The notes beneath the pieces are model-generated. The model was not told where the DNA came from and made no database searches. It worked only from the letters and a program-made list of their open reading frames with translations. Made by a program: the position numbers and the translations under genes. A stretch of 30,683 nucleotides of DNA from a virus: positions 1-30,683 of the IMG/VR virus record IMGVR_UViG_3300036852_000354. One strand, written 5' to 3'. Each line of letters begins with the position of its first letter. The first letter of the stretch is position 1. Below are positions 11,941-19,720 of the stretch, one piece after another.

Positions 11941-12185
11941 ACTGGACCGCCATCGTCGTTGCCGCGATCTACACCCTCGGCGCCATCGCCATCGCAGCCA
12001 TTATCGGACTCGTCACCATCACCTTGAAGTGGAACGCCACCGAGCACCCCGATTCGGATGCTGATGCACCGGCGGGCGAAGAGTCCGGACATCAAGAAGC
12101 TTCGCCGGAATCCGGGTTACTCGACGCAACCTGGTCAACAAGTCGGTCGCATGTCGGCCAACATACCACTGGTCAGTACCTCTGA
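11937..12185 (+). CDS. Small single-pass membrane protein (82 aa)
   Basis: GTG in GTGA overlap. Residues 3-29 (WTAIVVAAIYTLGAIAIAAI onwards) form one membrane helix; the tail is acidic and His/Ser-rich. Its last 167 bases are antisense to the minus-strand gene at 12019-12360, so either both are coded or this tail is not under selection. Last gene of the rightward array. Confidence 0.6.
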   Translation: MNWTAIVVAAIYTLGAIAIAAIIGLVTITLKWNATEHPDSDADAPAGEESGHQEASPESGLLDATWSTSRSHVGQHTTGQYL

Positions 12186-12360
12186 CCGTCACCGTGAACT
12201 GGACCAGCCCCAACGCCGCCCCCGTCACCGACGGCTGGCTGAAACGTTTGGGCTGGTCCTCACATGCCTGCTCGAGTACACCCAAGATGTCCGCAGCGAG
12301 TTCTGTCGCCCGATCATCGGCCCGGGTGTACACCCACGTGAACCGTCGCGTCGTCGTCAC
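12019..12360 (-). CDS. Conserved phage protein (113 aa), last gene of the late module
   Basis: GTG 12360 overlaps the lysin stop in a GTGA; a TTG at 12381 is also in frame but has no support. Sequence: RADDRATELAADILGVLEQAC, then ALGLVQFTVTVRGTDQWYVG and HATDLLTRLRRV, ending near PVHQHPNRGARWR. I recall actinophage proteins with VTVxGRDQWW...RRAxDLA...PPHTNRGRYR, so the end at 12019 is credible even though it runs antisense into 11937-12185. Function unknown; possibly a tail-assembly protein misplaced next to the lysin. Confidence 0.72.
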   Translation of the reverse strand: MTTTRRFTWVYTRADDRATELAADILGVLEQACEDQPKRFSQPSVTGAALGLVQFTVTVRGTDQWYVGRHATDLLTRLRRVTRIPAKLLDVRTLRPPVHQHPNRGARWRSTSR

Positions 12361-13148
12361 GTAGGCAGTGTGCCATGCCAATCCAGGCCACCGACAGCCT
12401 TTGCGATCTCACCCGCCGTCGGAATCAGGCCCAGCCGGGACGCGACCGTAGTTGCTAGCGCATCCAGCTGCGCATCCGTCAACGACACCGCCCCACCGGC
12501 TTCCAGGGCCGCCTCGATCCGTGCCAGCGATGCCAGCACCTGCGGCAGCAGCGTGTTCGCGATCGCACCCGCCCGGTTGAATGTGACAAACATGGCGCCA
12601 CCAGCCGTGTAGGTGCTGGCGCCCGGATCGATGTCGAAGCTCCACACTTCTTGCGCTGTCATGCTCGTCGCTCCCATGCTCGCGACCGACCAAGGCCGGC
12701 CGTCCTCATCAGTGTCCGGATCGCCCGAAAAGTGGGCATGCTCGTCGTGGCGGCTCGACCCCGAATATGTCCTCGGCGACCAGCCGCTGTTGCGGGACCA
12801 GATAGTGGGCACATTCGCCCCGAACGGTCCCAGCGGTGGGCAGAAGATGATGTACCGCAGCCGGGCCACATCCGCCGGCGTCGCCAAGATCCTCCTGATT
12901 ACGTCATACATCGTGACACCAGGATGGTTCAAGTCCTTGTCGACGTCGACCGCCCGGACCTCTTGCTTGGTGTCCGCGTCCTGATATTCGGCGCTGACCC
13001 CGGCCGTGTCATCAGGGTTGTGTCCCGACGTCTCCGCCTGATGCGCGGCGTCACCGATCCAGCCGTCGGTGGTCTTGTCCCGGGCCGGGAACGCCGTGTT
13101 GAACCCGGACCGCAGACTCGTCAACGCCGCCGTCAAAACCGCGGTCAT
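12357..13148 (-). CDS. Endolysin, LAS-type (M15-like) peptidase
   Basis: 263 aa, ATG 13148 in an ATGA overlap with the holin. The frame is open upstream to 13499 but that is a shadow of the holin gene. RDKTTDGWIGDAAH and S41-G-H43-NPDD, then R-A-V-D68-V-D70, and H134-D-E-H137-A-H139-F-S give the Zn ligands and general base of the LAS/D,D-peptidase fold (SxH, D, HxH). Residues 1-145 are this domain. The C-terminal part has a coiled SLARIEAALEAGG stretch and may bind the wall. Cleaves peptidoglycan peptides for host lysis. Position beside a two-TM protein supports the role. Confidence 0.82.
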   Translation of the reverse strand: MTAVLTAALTSLRSGFNTAFPARDKTTDGWIGDAAHQAETSGHNPDDTAGVSAEYQDADTKQEVRAVDVDKDLNHPGVTMYDVIRRILATPADVARLRYIIFCPPLGPFGANVPTIWSRNSGWSPRTYSGSSRHDEHAHFSGDPDTDEDGRPWSVASMGATSMTAQEVWSFDIDPGASTYTAGGAMFVTFNRAGAIANTLLPQVLASLARIEAALEAGGAVSLTDAQLDALATTVASRLGLIPTAGEIAKAVGGLDWHGTLPT

Positions 13149-13495
13149 AGCACACCCCGGATCTCGGATGGGACCATTGCCGCCAGCTGCACAGCCTTGT
13201 CGTTGGCCGCCTGAAGCTGCTGATGGAGTTCGGCCCGTTCCACCTGATGCTGGAGGATCAGCGTCGACATCTGGTCCCGCATCGCTGCCAGATTGCCGTT
13301 GGCCAAGTCTTTGACCTGGCCCATCTTCTCCGAGTTGACGGCACCCTGGACGATCGGCACACCCAGGGCCGAGGCGACCACGATCCCGGCGGTCACGATG
13401 GCTCCCACCTCCTGGCCCATGGCGACCAAGGTGACGATGGCGGCCAGGATCATGCCGAACATGGTGACGATTTGCCACCCGTTCAGATTCCTCAT
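13145..13495 (-). CDS. Holin-like protein with two membrane segments
   Basis: 116 aa from ATG 13495, which has AGGGGGC 5 bases upstream; a GTG at 13519 is less likely. Hydrophobic segments at residues 8-26 and 30-53, then a charged coiled coil (MGQVKDLANGNLAAMRDQM, LHQQLQAANDKAVQ). A holin or holin-like accessory protein that would let the downstream lysin reach the wall. ATGA overlap with the lysin. Confidence 0.78.
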   Translation of the reverse strand: MRNLNGWQIVTMFGMILAAIVTLVAMGQEVGAIVTAGIVVASALGVPIVQGAVNSEKMGQVKDLANGNLAAMRDQMSTLILQHQVERAELHQQLQAANDKAVQLAAMVPSEIRGVL

Positions 13496-13525
13496 CCACG
13501 CCCCCTGTGCCACGTTCACCCCTTA

Positions 13526-13548
13526 CATGATCCTTTTGTTAGATCATG
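13526..13548. repeat. Inverted repeat between fibre and holin genes
   Basis: CATGATC (13526-13532), 9-base spacer, GATCATG (13542-13548): a perfect 7+7 inverted repeat in the 78-base gap before the holin. A terminator (no U-run) or a control site for the lysis genes. The gap also has an imperfect TTGGCCAA palindrome; the GTAACAGTTAC dyad at 13578-13588 lies just inside the end of the next gene. Confidence 0.45.
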
Positions 13549-13573
13549 ACACATTGGGGGCATTTGGCCAATG

Positions 13574-13804
13574 TTAGGTAACAGTTACGCTCCGGCCCTG
13601 GCCGAAGTAAGTGATAGCCGAAACGGTGCCACCTCCGTGCCCATTGACGGCCCAGTCCGATGCGCTGATGCGGTCGGCCAGATCGTTCATCCAATTGTCG
13701 CCATAGCTGCCCTCGAAGGAGCCTCCAGGATCGGAAACGAGGATGGAAAACGATCCACCGGAGCCGGTAAAGTCGATCTGGAAATAGCTGTTTATGAATT
13801 GCAT
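13574..13804 (-). CDS. Small tail-associated protein (76 aa), unknown function
   Basis: ATG 13804 follows GGGAGAAATC, where the upstream gene's TAG is part of the ribosome site. Gly/Ser/Asp-rich and beta-like (FSILVSDPGGSFEGSYGDNW, GGGTVSAITYFGQGRSVTV). Its place at the end of the fibre series suggests a small virion or fibre accessory protein. No family recognised. Confidence 0.65.
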   Translation of the reverse strand: MQFINSYFQIDFTGSGGSFSILVSDPGGSFEGSYGDNWMNDLADRISASDWAVNGHGGGTVSAITYFGQGRSVTVT

Positions 13805-13813
13805 GATTTCTCC

Positions 13814-14512
13814 CTAGAAGATTCGCCACACGTGCATACGAGTCCGGGCCCGGATTGTGGTTGTGCCGGGGTCGGAAGTATTTTGAGCTGCTCGCAGTTG
13901 CAAGTTGCCCGCCGTGCCGCCCATGGTAATCTCGCCCCAATGGGTTACGACTGTGATCGTTCCGGCCGCCACCGTGCCGAAAGAGACAGGGCCGTTGCTC
14001 GTAGTGGCCGTGCCGAAAGAGCCATCACCAGTGCTAGCTGTCGCCGCTGGAGCCAGACCATGGCCACCCCAGATCATGGCGATACCCGCTGGGACGGCAT
14101 AGGCGAACTGGATATCACCAGCCACAGGACCGTCGCAGTAGATGACCGTTTCCCACTGGAATGTTCCCGCTGTTGGCAATGCAGCGAAGAAGTTCGTCAC
14201 ATCCTGCAACGCTGTCGACGAAACGGTCAGGGCCTGGTTCGCCGCCTGCCGGACCGAGGCGAAGTTGGCCCGCTGGCGCAACGACACCCAGTTGGCGTTA
14301 TCGAAGATCTCGATCCGGTCCACATCGGCCAGAGCGGAGATCTCGTTCTCGTTCGGGGCCGGCCGCCGGGCAGTCCGGTCGGCGCTCGAGGCATAGCGCT
14401 GGACCAGGCGGTTTTCCATTATCCCATCCCAGGAGACCTGCGCCGAAGGCAGGTTCGCCGGATCGGCACCCTGCTGCTCCGGGATGCCCTGGTTGGCACT
14501 GTTAACTGGCAT
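13814..14512 (-). CDS. Minor tail / fibre protein (232 aa)
   Basis: ATG 14512; the stop of the upstream gene overlaps the ribosome site (TAGGAG). N-terminal 90 residues helical (VSWDGIMENRLVQRYASSAD, NWVSLRQRANFASVRQAAN), then a Gly/Thr-rich beta region (DIQFAYAVPAGIAMIWGGHG, SFGTATTSNGPVSFG) ending ARTRMHVWRIF. The beta part resembles the C-terminal jelly-roll regions of the next three genes. Host-contact role at the tail tip is inferred. Confidence 0.72.
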   Translation of the reverse strand: MPVNSANQGIPEQQGADPANLPSAQVSWDGIMENRLVQRYASSADRTARRPAPNENEISALADVDRIEIFDNANWVSLRQRANFASVRQAANQALTVSSTALQDVTNFFAALPTAGTFQWETVIYCDGPVAGDIQFAYAVPAGIAMIWGGHGLAPAATASTGDGSFGTATTSNGPVSFGTVAAGTITVVTHWGEITMGGTAGNLQLRAAQNTSDPGTTTIRARTRMHVWRIF

Positions 14513-14521
14513 CAGAGGCTC

Positions 14522-15076
14522 CTAGACGCTGGAGATGTAAGAGACCGTGAAATATTGTCCCATGGTGATCGTCACGGTCCCAGTGAAAAGGCTGGTTGTG
14601 GTTACTGTCTGCCCGGCGGTTCCCTGGAAGAATGCCGTCATGGTGATCAACGCGGCCATCTCTCCGGATCCGATGCTTTCGTCCTTATGCGAGGCTACTT
14701 CGGTGCCCGCTCGCAGAATCGCTCCCCGGAAGCTGAAGATGTTTCCAGCACTGCTGAATCGCCAAATCTTCAACGTGGCCAGATAGCTTCCATCAAATGG
14801 CAATGTCACCAGTGTCGGGGAAGCGGGATTGAACAAGTTCCCACGGTCGTACAGTTCCGTTGGATAGGTAAGCGTGGTAGTAACACCGGCGTTGATGGTT
14901 TGGCCCACCTCGTTTTGAAGCGACACCGTTGGCGGGGCAACGGCCGATGTAGCCAAGGTATTCACAGTAGACAGAGCATCATCGACGGCAAGAGCAAAGT
15001 TTGTAAGGCCGGAACATGTGACTAGTTCCCCTTCGCAGGGAAACGGGATACCGAAAGTGTCTGTCGACTCAGCCAT
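14522..15076 (-). CDS. Tail fibre protein with C1q-like beta domain (184 aa)
   Basis: ATG 15076 directly follows the upstream stop (TAGATG). The short N-terminus FGIPFPCEGELVTCSGLTNF with a helix VDDALSTVNTL is an anchor type shared with the next two genes; residues 50-184 are a jelly-roll-like domain (LYDRGNLFNPASPTLVTLPF, GSYLATLKIWRF, FTVSYI). Common in fibre tips that bind host surface sugars. Confidence 0.72.
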   Translation of the reverse strand: MAESTDTFGIPFPCEGELVTCSGLTNFALAVDDALSTVNTLATSAVAPPTVSLQNEVGQTINAGVTTTLTYPTELYDRGNLFNPASPTLVTLPFDGSYLATLKIWRFSSAGNIFSFRGAILRAGTEVASHKDESIGSGEMAALITMTAFFQGTAGQTVTTTSLFTGTVTITMGQYFTVSYISSV

Positions 15077-15718
15077 CTAGATCACCAGTCCCGAGCCCAT
15101 GCGGACATACCACAGACGCCATCCACCGATAGGGATAACCAGGTCACTGGACGTGTTGCTGTGGAAGAATTCTGCCACCACCTGGCGAGTGTCGGAGCCC
15201 GTGGAGGAAAAGAATCCGGTAACAGACATTGTTCCACCGCCGGTGCTACTTTCCCTGTCGACGGACTGGAAAAGCACATCATAATTGGTGACAATGCTCG
15301 CCGAACCCGACGCTGGCTGCTTCACATCGAAGACACCAAGCGTCCGCGCCGTCCCGTTATTCGGAGTCGCCACCGTCCAGTTCACCGTCGACCCCATGAG
15401 CCAGAAACCTGCTGGGATCCGGGTATTAAGCGATGGATTCGGCACATCGTTACTGGTGGTGTTCCATGAACCGCTGCTAGGAGCGACTTCCCCTACTTGG
15501 CCTTCAGGCAACACGAAGCCAGACAGATTGTTGACCGTGATAGCAGAGGTGTTCACGGCCACATACCAGGGACGATTCAGATAGTCCGTGAAATTCGTTT
15601 GGTCAGTCGCCAAATTAGAATCGATGGTCTGTGCGTTCTCCTGCATCCACAAAGCGATGGCTGCCGGATCGCTGCCATCAAGACAGGTAAGGCCATGGTT
15701 GCCAACGGGAGTTGCCAT
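15077..15718 (-). CDS. Fibre-like tail protein (213 aa)
   Basis: ATG 15718 overlaps the upstream stop (TGATG); an in-frame TTG-type start at 15739 is not used. N-terminus GLTCLDGSDPAAIALWMQEN and a helix (TIDSNLATDQTNF) match the anchor of its neighbours. C-terminal 150 residues are beta-rich (GFVLPEGQVGEV, AGFWLMGSTVNWTV, VRMGSG). Probably a receptor-binding or tip protein. Confidence 0.7.
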   Translation of the reverse strand: MATPVGNHGLTCLDGSDPAAIALWMQENAQTIDSNLATDQTNFTDYLNRPWYVAVNTSAITVNNLSGFVLPEGQVGEVAPSSGSWNTTSNDVPNPSLNTRIPAGFWLMGSTVNWTVATPNNGTARTLGVFDVKQPASGSASIVTNYDVLFQSVDRESSTGGGTMSVTGFFSSTGSDTRQVVAEFFHSNTSSDLVIPIGGWRLWYVRMGSGLVI

Positions 15719-16311
15719 CAGACGACATCTCCGATCCACATAGCGCCAAGGTGGATATCGGTGTACGTGTTGGTGTTACCCACGGTGCCACCAGCGCCGA
15801 GACTCACGGCGATAAAAGATCCCGCAGGGACCGACACTTGAGTTGCTCCGGTGATAGCAAAGGCCCCAGCGAAACCGCCATACCTGCCATCGAAAGGAAA
15901 TGGGCCAGAGGACAGGCCAATGACACTGACACTCATCGACGGAGAGGCACCCCCTCCAGAGGGCAGGGCGATGGTTCCACGGCCCGCATACCACACGTAA
16001 TAGACGCCTGCCGTCTGGATGGTGAACCCTGTCGAATTCGAGGTCAGGTCGACCATGTTGTCGGTGTCGGCGACGACTGTGTCGAAGGTAGGAAAGTTGT
16101 TACCAGACTCTCCCACGGTCCGGACAAAAGTTTCGGTGCGGCGGATCTGCGCGATGGGGACGGTGACAAATGTCCGATCCAGGGTTGAGTCCAAAGCATC
16201 CAACTGGGCTTCGACATCTTTGGCGAACTGGCACATGGTGTCATCGATGTCGCAGGGCCGGTCGGAGCAGTCGACCATCGCCAGGCCGTAGACCGGGGTA
16301 CAGGTAGCCAT
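15718..16311 (-). CDS. Fibre-like tail protein (197 aa)
   Basis: ATG 16311. N-terminus YGLAMVDCSDRPCDIDDTMC and helix AKDVEAQLDALDSTL, the same anchor type as its neighbours. C-terminal domain jelly-roll-like (GVYYVWYAGRGTIALPSG, FGAFAITGATQVSVPAGSF, GAMWIGD). With 14522-15718 it forms a run of three diverged paralogues, probably tip or fibre proteins with variable binding faces. Confidence 0.7.
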   Translation of the reverse strand: MATCTPVYGLAMVDCSDRPCDIDDTMCQFAKDVEAQLDALDSTLDRTFVTVPIAQIRRTETFVRTVGESGNNFPTFDTVVADTDNMVDLTSNSTGFTIQTAGVYYVWYAGRGTIALPSGGGASPSMSVSVIGLSSGPFPFDGRYGGFAGAFAITGATQVSVPAGSFIAVSLGAGGTVGNTNTYTDIHLGAMWIGDVV

Positions 16312-16316
16312 TCAGA

Positions 16317-16940
16317 TCACCCCAAAACCATGATTGTCAAAGTTGTGTGGGTGGCGTTCGCCCGGAGCTGGTTGTCCACACCCGAAACCCGGATCCCGTT
16401 CAGGGAAATCGTGTGGGCCCCGGCGGCGATGGCCCGGACTGTTTGTTGTGCCAGCGTCGCCCGGAAGCCGATAGCCGCACCGGTTTGGGTAATGATCACC
16501 TGCGGGTTGACTGGTAGCCCATCGACAGACAGCCGCACCTCGCCGGTAGTTGCGGTGGTGCCGAGGACTTCTATGTCGGCGATCCACCAGGCCATCAGGA
16601 TGCTGTTCGGCGATGGGACGGTGAAGTTGATCGTCGTGCCAGGGACGGTTGCCGCCCCTGCGTTCAGGTTCAGGTTCCCGGTCGCTGCCACATACTCCAC
16701 AAGGGCGATGCCACGGCCGGAACCACCGGAACCAACGGTTGATCCCAGCGCTAGCCACGTTTGGTCCTGGCGTAGTAATGCGGTTGGCTCCCCAACCACG
16801 GGCCCATATGTGCCTAACCGGCCGACTGGGACGAGGGTGCCCTGGACATTGACGGTCAACGGGTCGACGGAAGCAACCGTTCCGATCCGCATCCGGTCAT
16901 CGGGTGGGAGTGCTTCGGTGATCGCATCAGGCATCGTCAT
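16317..16940 (-). CDS. Tail tip protein with OB-like N-terminus (207 aa)
   Basis: ATG 16940 in ATGA overlap; ATG 16934 is two codons later. RIGTVASVDPLTVNVQGTLV then GPVVGEPTALLRQDQTWLAL is like the OB-fold domain of tail spike/hub proteins. C-terminal half is beta-rich (LVEYVAATGNLNLNAG, NSILMAWWIADIEVLG). Likely part of the baseplate or a fibre base. Confidence 0.7.
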   Translation of the reverse strand: MTMPDAITEALPPDDRMRIGTVASVDPLTVNVQGTLVPVGRLGTYGPVVGEPTALLRQDQTWLALGSTVGSGGSGRGIALVEYVAATGNLNLNAGAATVPGTTINFTVPSPNSILMAWWIADIEVLGTTATTGEVRLSVDGLPVNPQVIITQTGAAIGFRATLAQQTVRAIAAGAHTISLNGIRVSGVDNQLRANATHTTLTIMVLG

Positions 16941-18070
16941 GCTTCGAGCACTCCAATCACCTGAGCCCGCCCGGAAACGGTCATGTATCCGTCCACGTTC
17001 AGGGGGATACTAAATGCTGACACTACCTGAATTATGCCCGTTTCACCCCTTGCGTCCAAGGTGACCGTGTCGCCAAGTTCGAGGGCCGCATCGACAGGTT
17101 GCTGCCAGGACCAGGCTTCGGTCAGGGCGATGTAGGTCCGCAGCAGGTCATTGGCCGCCGACTGGGCCGAGCCTTGCGTTTGCGGGGTTTGGAGGTGGAT
17201 CGTCTTGTGCCGCAGGCCGAAGTTGCCCCCGATGTAAGTGGGGCTGGCCGGGTTGGTGTCCTGGGCCAGGGCGTATACGGGAGTGGTGCCGTCAGCCCGC
17301 TCACCGGTGACGGTGATCGAGTTGTAGACGTCGGTGTGGTCCCGGGCAGGAGTGCCCTGAATCAGGCCGTCTGGACCGTCGGACAGGGTCAGGATCGACG
17401 GGTTCGGGACCGTCCACGGATACTTGCGCATGACGAACGAGCCATCGGCAAGGGCATACCAGTAGGCACCAGCCGAGGTGGCCATCTCATCCAGGGCCCC
17501 GGCCCGATCCGATTCCCAGGTCAGCTGTGGCACCGTCAATGTGAACGTATCCGAGCTACCGAAAGTGGCTTCGGCGCCCAAAGCGTCGGTGACCAGCCGC
17601 TGAAACTCCTGATACACGGTGTTGCCGACTGACGAGTTCTCCGGCCGGATGAAAGCGGCATCAACGATGTCGGCGCACACATCGTGAGCGGACACGTTCG
17701 TCTGCCCGTCGGGGCTGCTGCTGATGTCGTGGATGTGGCCGAAGAACACCTGCCAGCGGTAGAAATTGCCGTCCGCGAACTCGACCCCACGCCAGATCCG
17801 TAGCCGGTTACCCGACGGCGCCAGCAGATCCGTCGGATCGTTCGGATACAAGCCCTCGGGCACAACCAGGGAAGCGTTACGGGTGATCTGTGAGGACAGC
17901 GTCGCCGACACTTCGCCGTCGTAAAACACCAGACCACCGGTGTCGGCGGTGAACTCGTCCGGCAACGTCAGCGTGTTCCCGTCGTGATCGGTGACCTCGA
18001 CCAGGACATATTCCTGGTGAGACGTCGCCAAAGCCTGGCGGTAGGTGGCATCCAAACCTCCGGCCAGCAT
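16937..18070 (-). CDS. DUF5047-like minor tail protein (377 aa)
   Basis: ATG 18070 overlaps the upstream stop (TGATG); the frame before it is a shadow. HQEYVLVEVTDHDGNTLTL, then GEVSATLSSQITRNASL, LAPSGNRLRIWRGVEFADG, and later VPQLTWESDRAGALDEMA and GSFVMRK. This is the usual layout of the actinophage DUF5047/Gp37-like tail protein. It probably sits at the distal tail end between the tape measure and fibres. Confidence 0.8.
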   Translation of the reverse strand: MLAGGLDATYRQALATSHQEYVLVEVTDHDGNTLTLPDEFTADTGGLVFYDGEVSATLSSQITRNASLVVPEGLYPNDPTDLLAPSGNRLRIWRGVEFADGNFYRWQVFFGHIHDISSSPDGQTNVSAHDVCADIVDAAFIRPENSSVGNTVYQEFQRLVTDALGAEATFGSSDTFTLTVPQLTWESDRAGALDEMATSAGAYWYALADGSFVMRKYPWTVPNPSILTLSDGPDGLIQGTPARDHTDVYNSITVTGERADGTTPVYALAQDTNPASPTYIGGNFGLRHKTIHLQTPQTQGSAQSAANDLLRTYIALTEAWSWQQPVDAALELGDTVTLDARGETGIIQVVSAFSIPLNVDGYMTVSGRAQVIGVLEA

Positions 18071-19716
18071 CACGGACCGTCCCACAGGTCGGTCCAGTCG
18101 GTGTTGCCGGCGTTGACCGCGGTCCACGACGCGTAGGTGGCGTTGACGTCGGCCCAGGTCCGTTCGACGGTCGCCGGGACGGGAGTGTCGTTGGAGGCCT
18201 TGCCCCGCAACAGATCCGCCCAGGTCAAGCCGGCGGCCTCGATCGCTGACCAGGTGGTGTAGATGTCGCACAGGTCATCGACCCGGGCCCCGCACACGCC
18301 CTGCGTTGGACCCGACGGCCGCTTCACGGCGACGTGTGGCATCCGGACAGTCCGTGGCGGCTTACGGTGATCGGTGAACGGCCGCTGCTCGTCGACATCG
18401 CCGATGGCCATATACCGGTCTTCGATCCCGTAACCGGCCGGCGGCCGTAGCAATAGCGGGGAGCCGGGGGCGTTCAGCGTCCGGACCGCGTCCCGGTCCG
18501 CGAACGTACGCGTGACCAAAGACAAAGTCGATTCGATCCACCGCCGGGCCCGGGTGACAGCAATCGGGTAGATGGCGTTGGTCGGATTGTAGGTGCCGTT
18601 GTTGGCGGCGAACGTCTCGTCGGCCATGCTGGCGAAGAAGATCCCGTTGTCGGGCACGCAGCCGGGGGCGATGTTCGAGCGTAGGGTGACAACCCGGTCG
18701 TTGCATGGCCGGACCGGATCGCCGAACCGGAAGTTGCCGCCGGATGCCAGCGTGATCTGGGCCGAGCATTGTTCGACGGTGACCAGGCTGGTGCATGGAT
18801 CCGCCAGTAGATGGTTGTCCATCTTTAGCATAATCGGCAAGACGTTCGTCGACCCGGCACCGGTGAATCCACGATAGGAGACGGAACCAGCCGATAGGTG
18901 CGTTACGGTGGTGGTGGCCAGATACGTGGCTGGTTCTGGTTCGGTGGCAGGCCACACCTTGGCCCGCAGGATGCTGCCCCAGAAGTCGAGACGATAGTTC
19001 AACGGTGTCGTGGTGGGAACCAAGGCACCGCTGAAGTCGACAACGCCCGGGAATCCGACCAGGGCTGATTCGACACCTGCCACCACTTGCCGCACGGCGA
19101 TAGTGATCGTATTGCCGGTGCCGAAGAACAGGCGCAGGTCGCAGAAGTTGTTGGAGTCGACCCGTCGGACGACGATGCCCATCTCATGTCCGGCACCGGT
19201 GGGGACGACTGGGTGCTGGTAGTAGCCGTACAGGATCCCGTTCGGTTCAGACAAGCCGACCACAATAGATTCACGGGGAACATTGTTGGTGGTGAGCGTG
19301 AACGTGCCCTGGGAGCCGTTGACGTCATAGTCACCGGGAACAGTGCCGCCGAGTAGCTGGTAGGTGTGGTTGGAGTCCGACGTGCCCCAGCCATCGACAA
19401 CGGTCCGGGTGAATGTGTCTTGATACAGGTAGCTGGCCGCCGTGGTGACGACAGTCCCGGCGGCGTCGATGGCGGTGGTGCAGTAGTAGAAGCAGGTGTC
19501 CAGCGGCGCTTCGGTGTCCCAGAAGATGCCATAGCCACACGACAGGGTCAGATAGTCGCCGTTGTAGGACACGTAGGGACGTAGCGGTGTCCGAACTCCG
19601 GTGGTGCAGTCGACTCGTTCGACCTTCGCGGCCGTCGCCTGGGTGACGTCAGCCCAGTTGACTTCAACGCGCACATAGCCGGGCACCGGGTAGGTCATGG
19701 TGGAGATCGACGGCAT
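18070..19716 (-). CDS. Large minor tail protein with lectin-like domain (548 aa)
   Basis: ATG 19716, 4 bases after the tape measure stop. N-terminal Fn3-like part (VEVNWADVTQATAAKVERV), then DTFTRTVVDGWGTSDSNHTY, the lead-in of actinophage laminin-G/concanavalin-like tail domains, to about residue 290. Cys-rich middle (ACTSLVT type pairs, PCNDR, GCVPDNG). C-terminus has repeated TW-x3-E/N-x-A...W elements (TWSAIEAAGLTWADL; TWADVNATYASW). Probably a distal tail or receptor-contact protein. Confidence 0.78.
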   Translation of the reverse strand: MPSISTMTYPVPGYVRVEVNWADVTQATAAKVERVDCTTGVRTPLRPYVSYNGDYLTLSCGYGIFWDTEAPLDTCFYYCTTAIDAAGTVVTTAASYLYQDTFTRTVVDGWGTSDSNHTYQLLGGTVPGDYDVNGSQGTFTLTTNNVPRESIVVGLSEPNGILYGYYQHPVVPTGAGHEMGIVVRRVDSNNFCDLRLFFGTGNTITIAVRQVVAGVESALVGFPGVVDFSGALVPTTTPLNYRLDFWGSILRAKVWPATEPEPATYLATTTVTHLSAGSVSYRGFTGAGSTNVLPIMLKMDNHLLADPCTSLVTVEQCSAQITLASGGNFRFGDPVRPCNDRVVTLRSNIAPGCVPDNGIFFASMADETFAANNGTYNPTNAIYPIAVTRARRWIESTLSLVTRTFADRDAVRTLNAPGSPLLLRPPAGYGIEDRYMAIGDVDEQRPFTDHRKPPRTVRMPHVAVKRPSGPTQGVCGARVDDLCDIYTTWSAIEAAGLTWADLLRGKASNDTPVPATVERTWADVNATYASWTAVNAGNTDWTDLWDGP

Positions 19717-19720
19717 CAGG

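Noticed and set aside
1-12185. Frequent RTCCGG hexamers as a DNA signal
   Set aside because: They mostly follow from Ile-Arg and Val-Arg codons (ATC CGG, GTC CGG) in the tiny proteins, so no separate DNA function is needed, though it was not counted exactly.
12058-12612. 184-codon plus-strand frame across the convergent point
   Set aside because: Antisense to the lysin end and overlapping both terminal genes; no ribosome site and no recognisable motif.
13571-15025. 484-codon plus-strand frame opposite the fibre genes
   Set aside because: Runs antisense through two coupled fibre genes; composition is that of a shadow frame.
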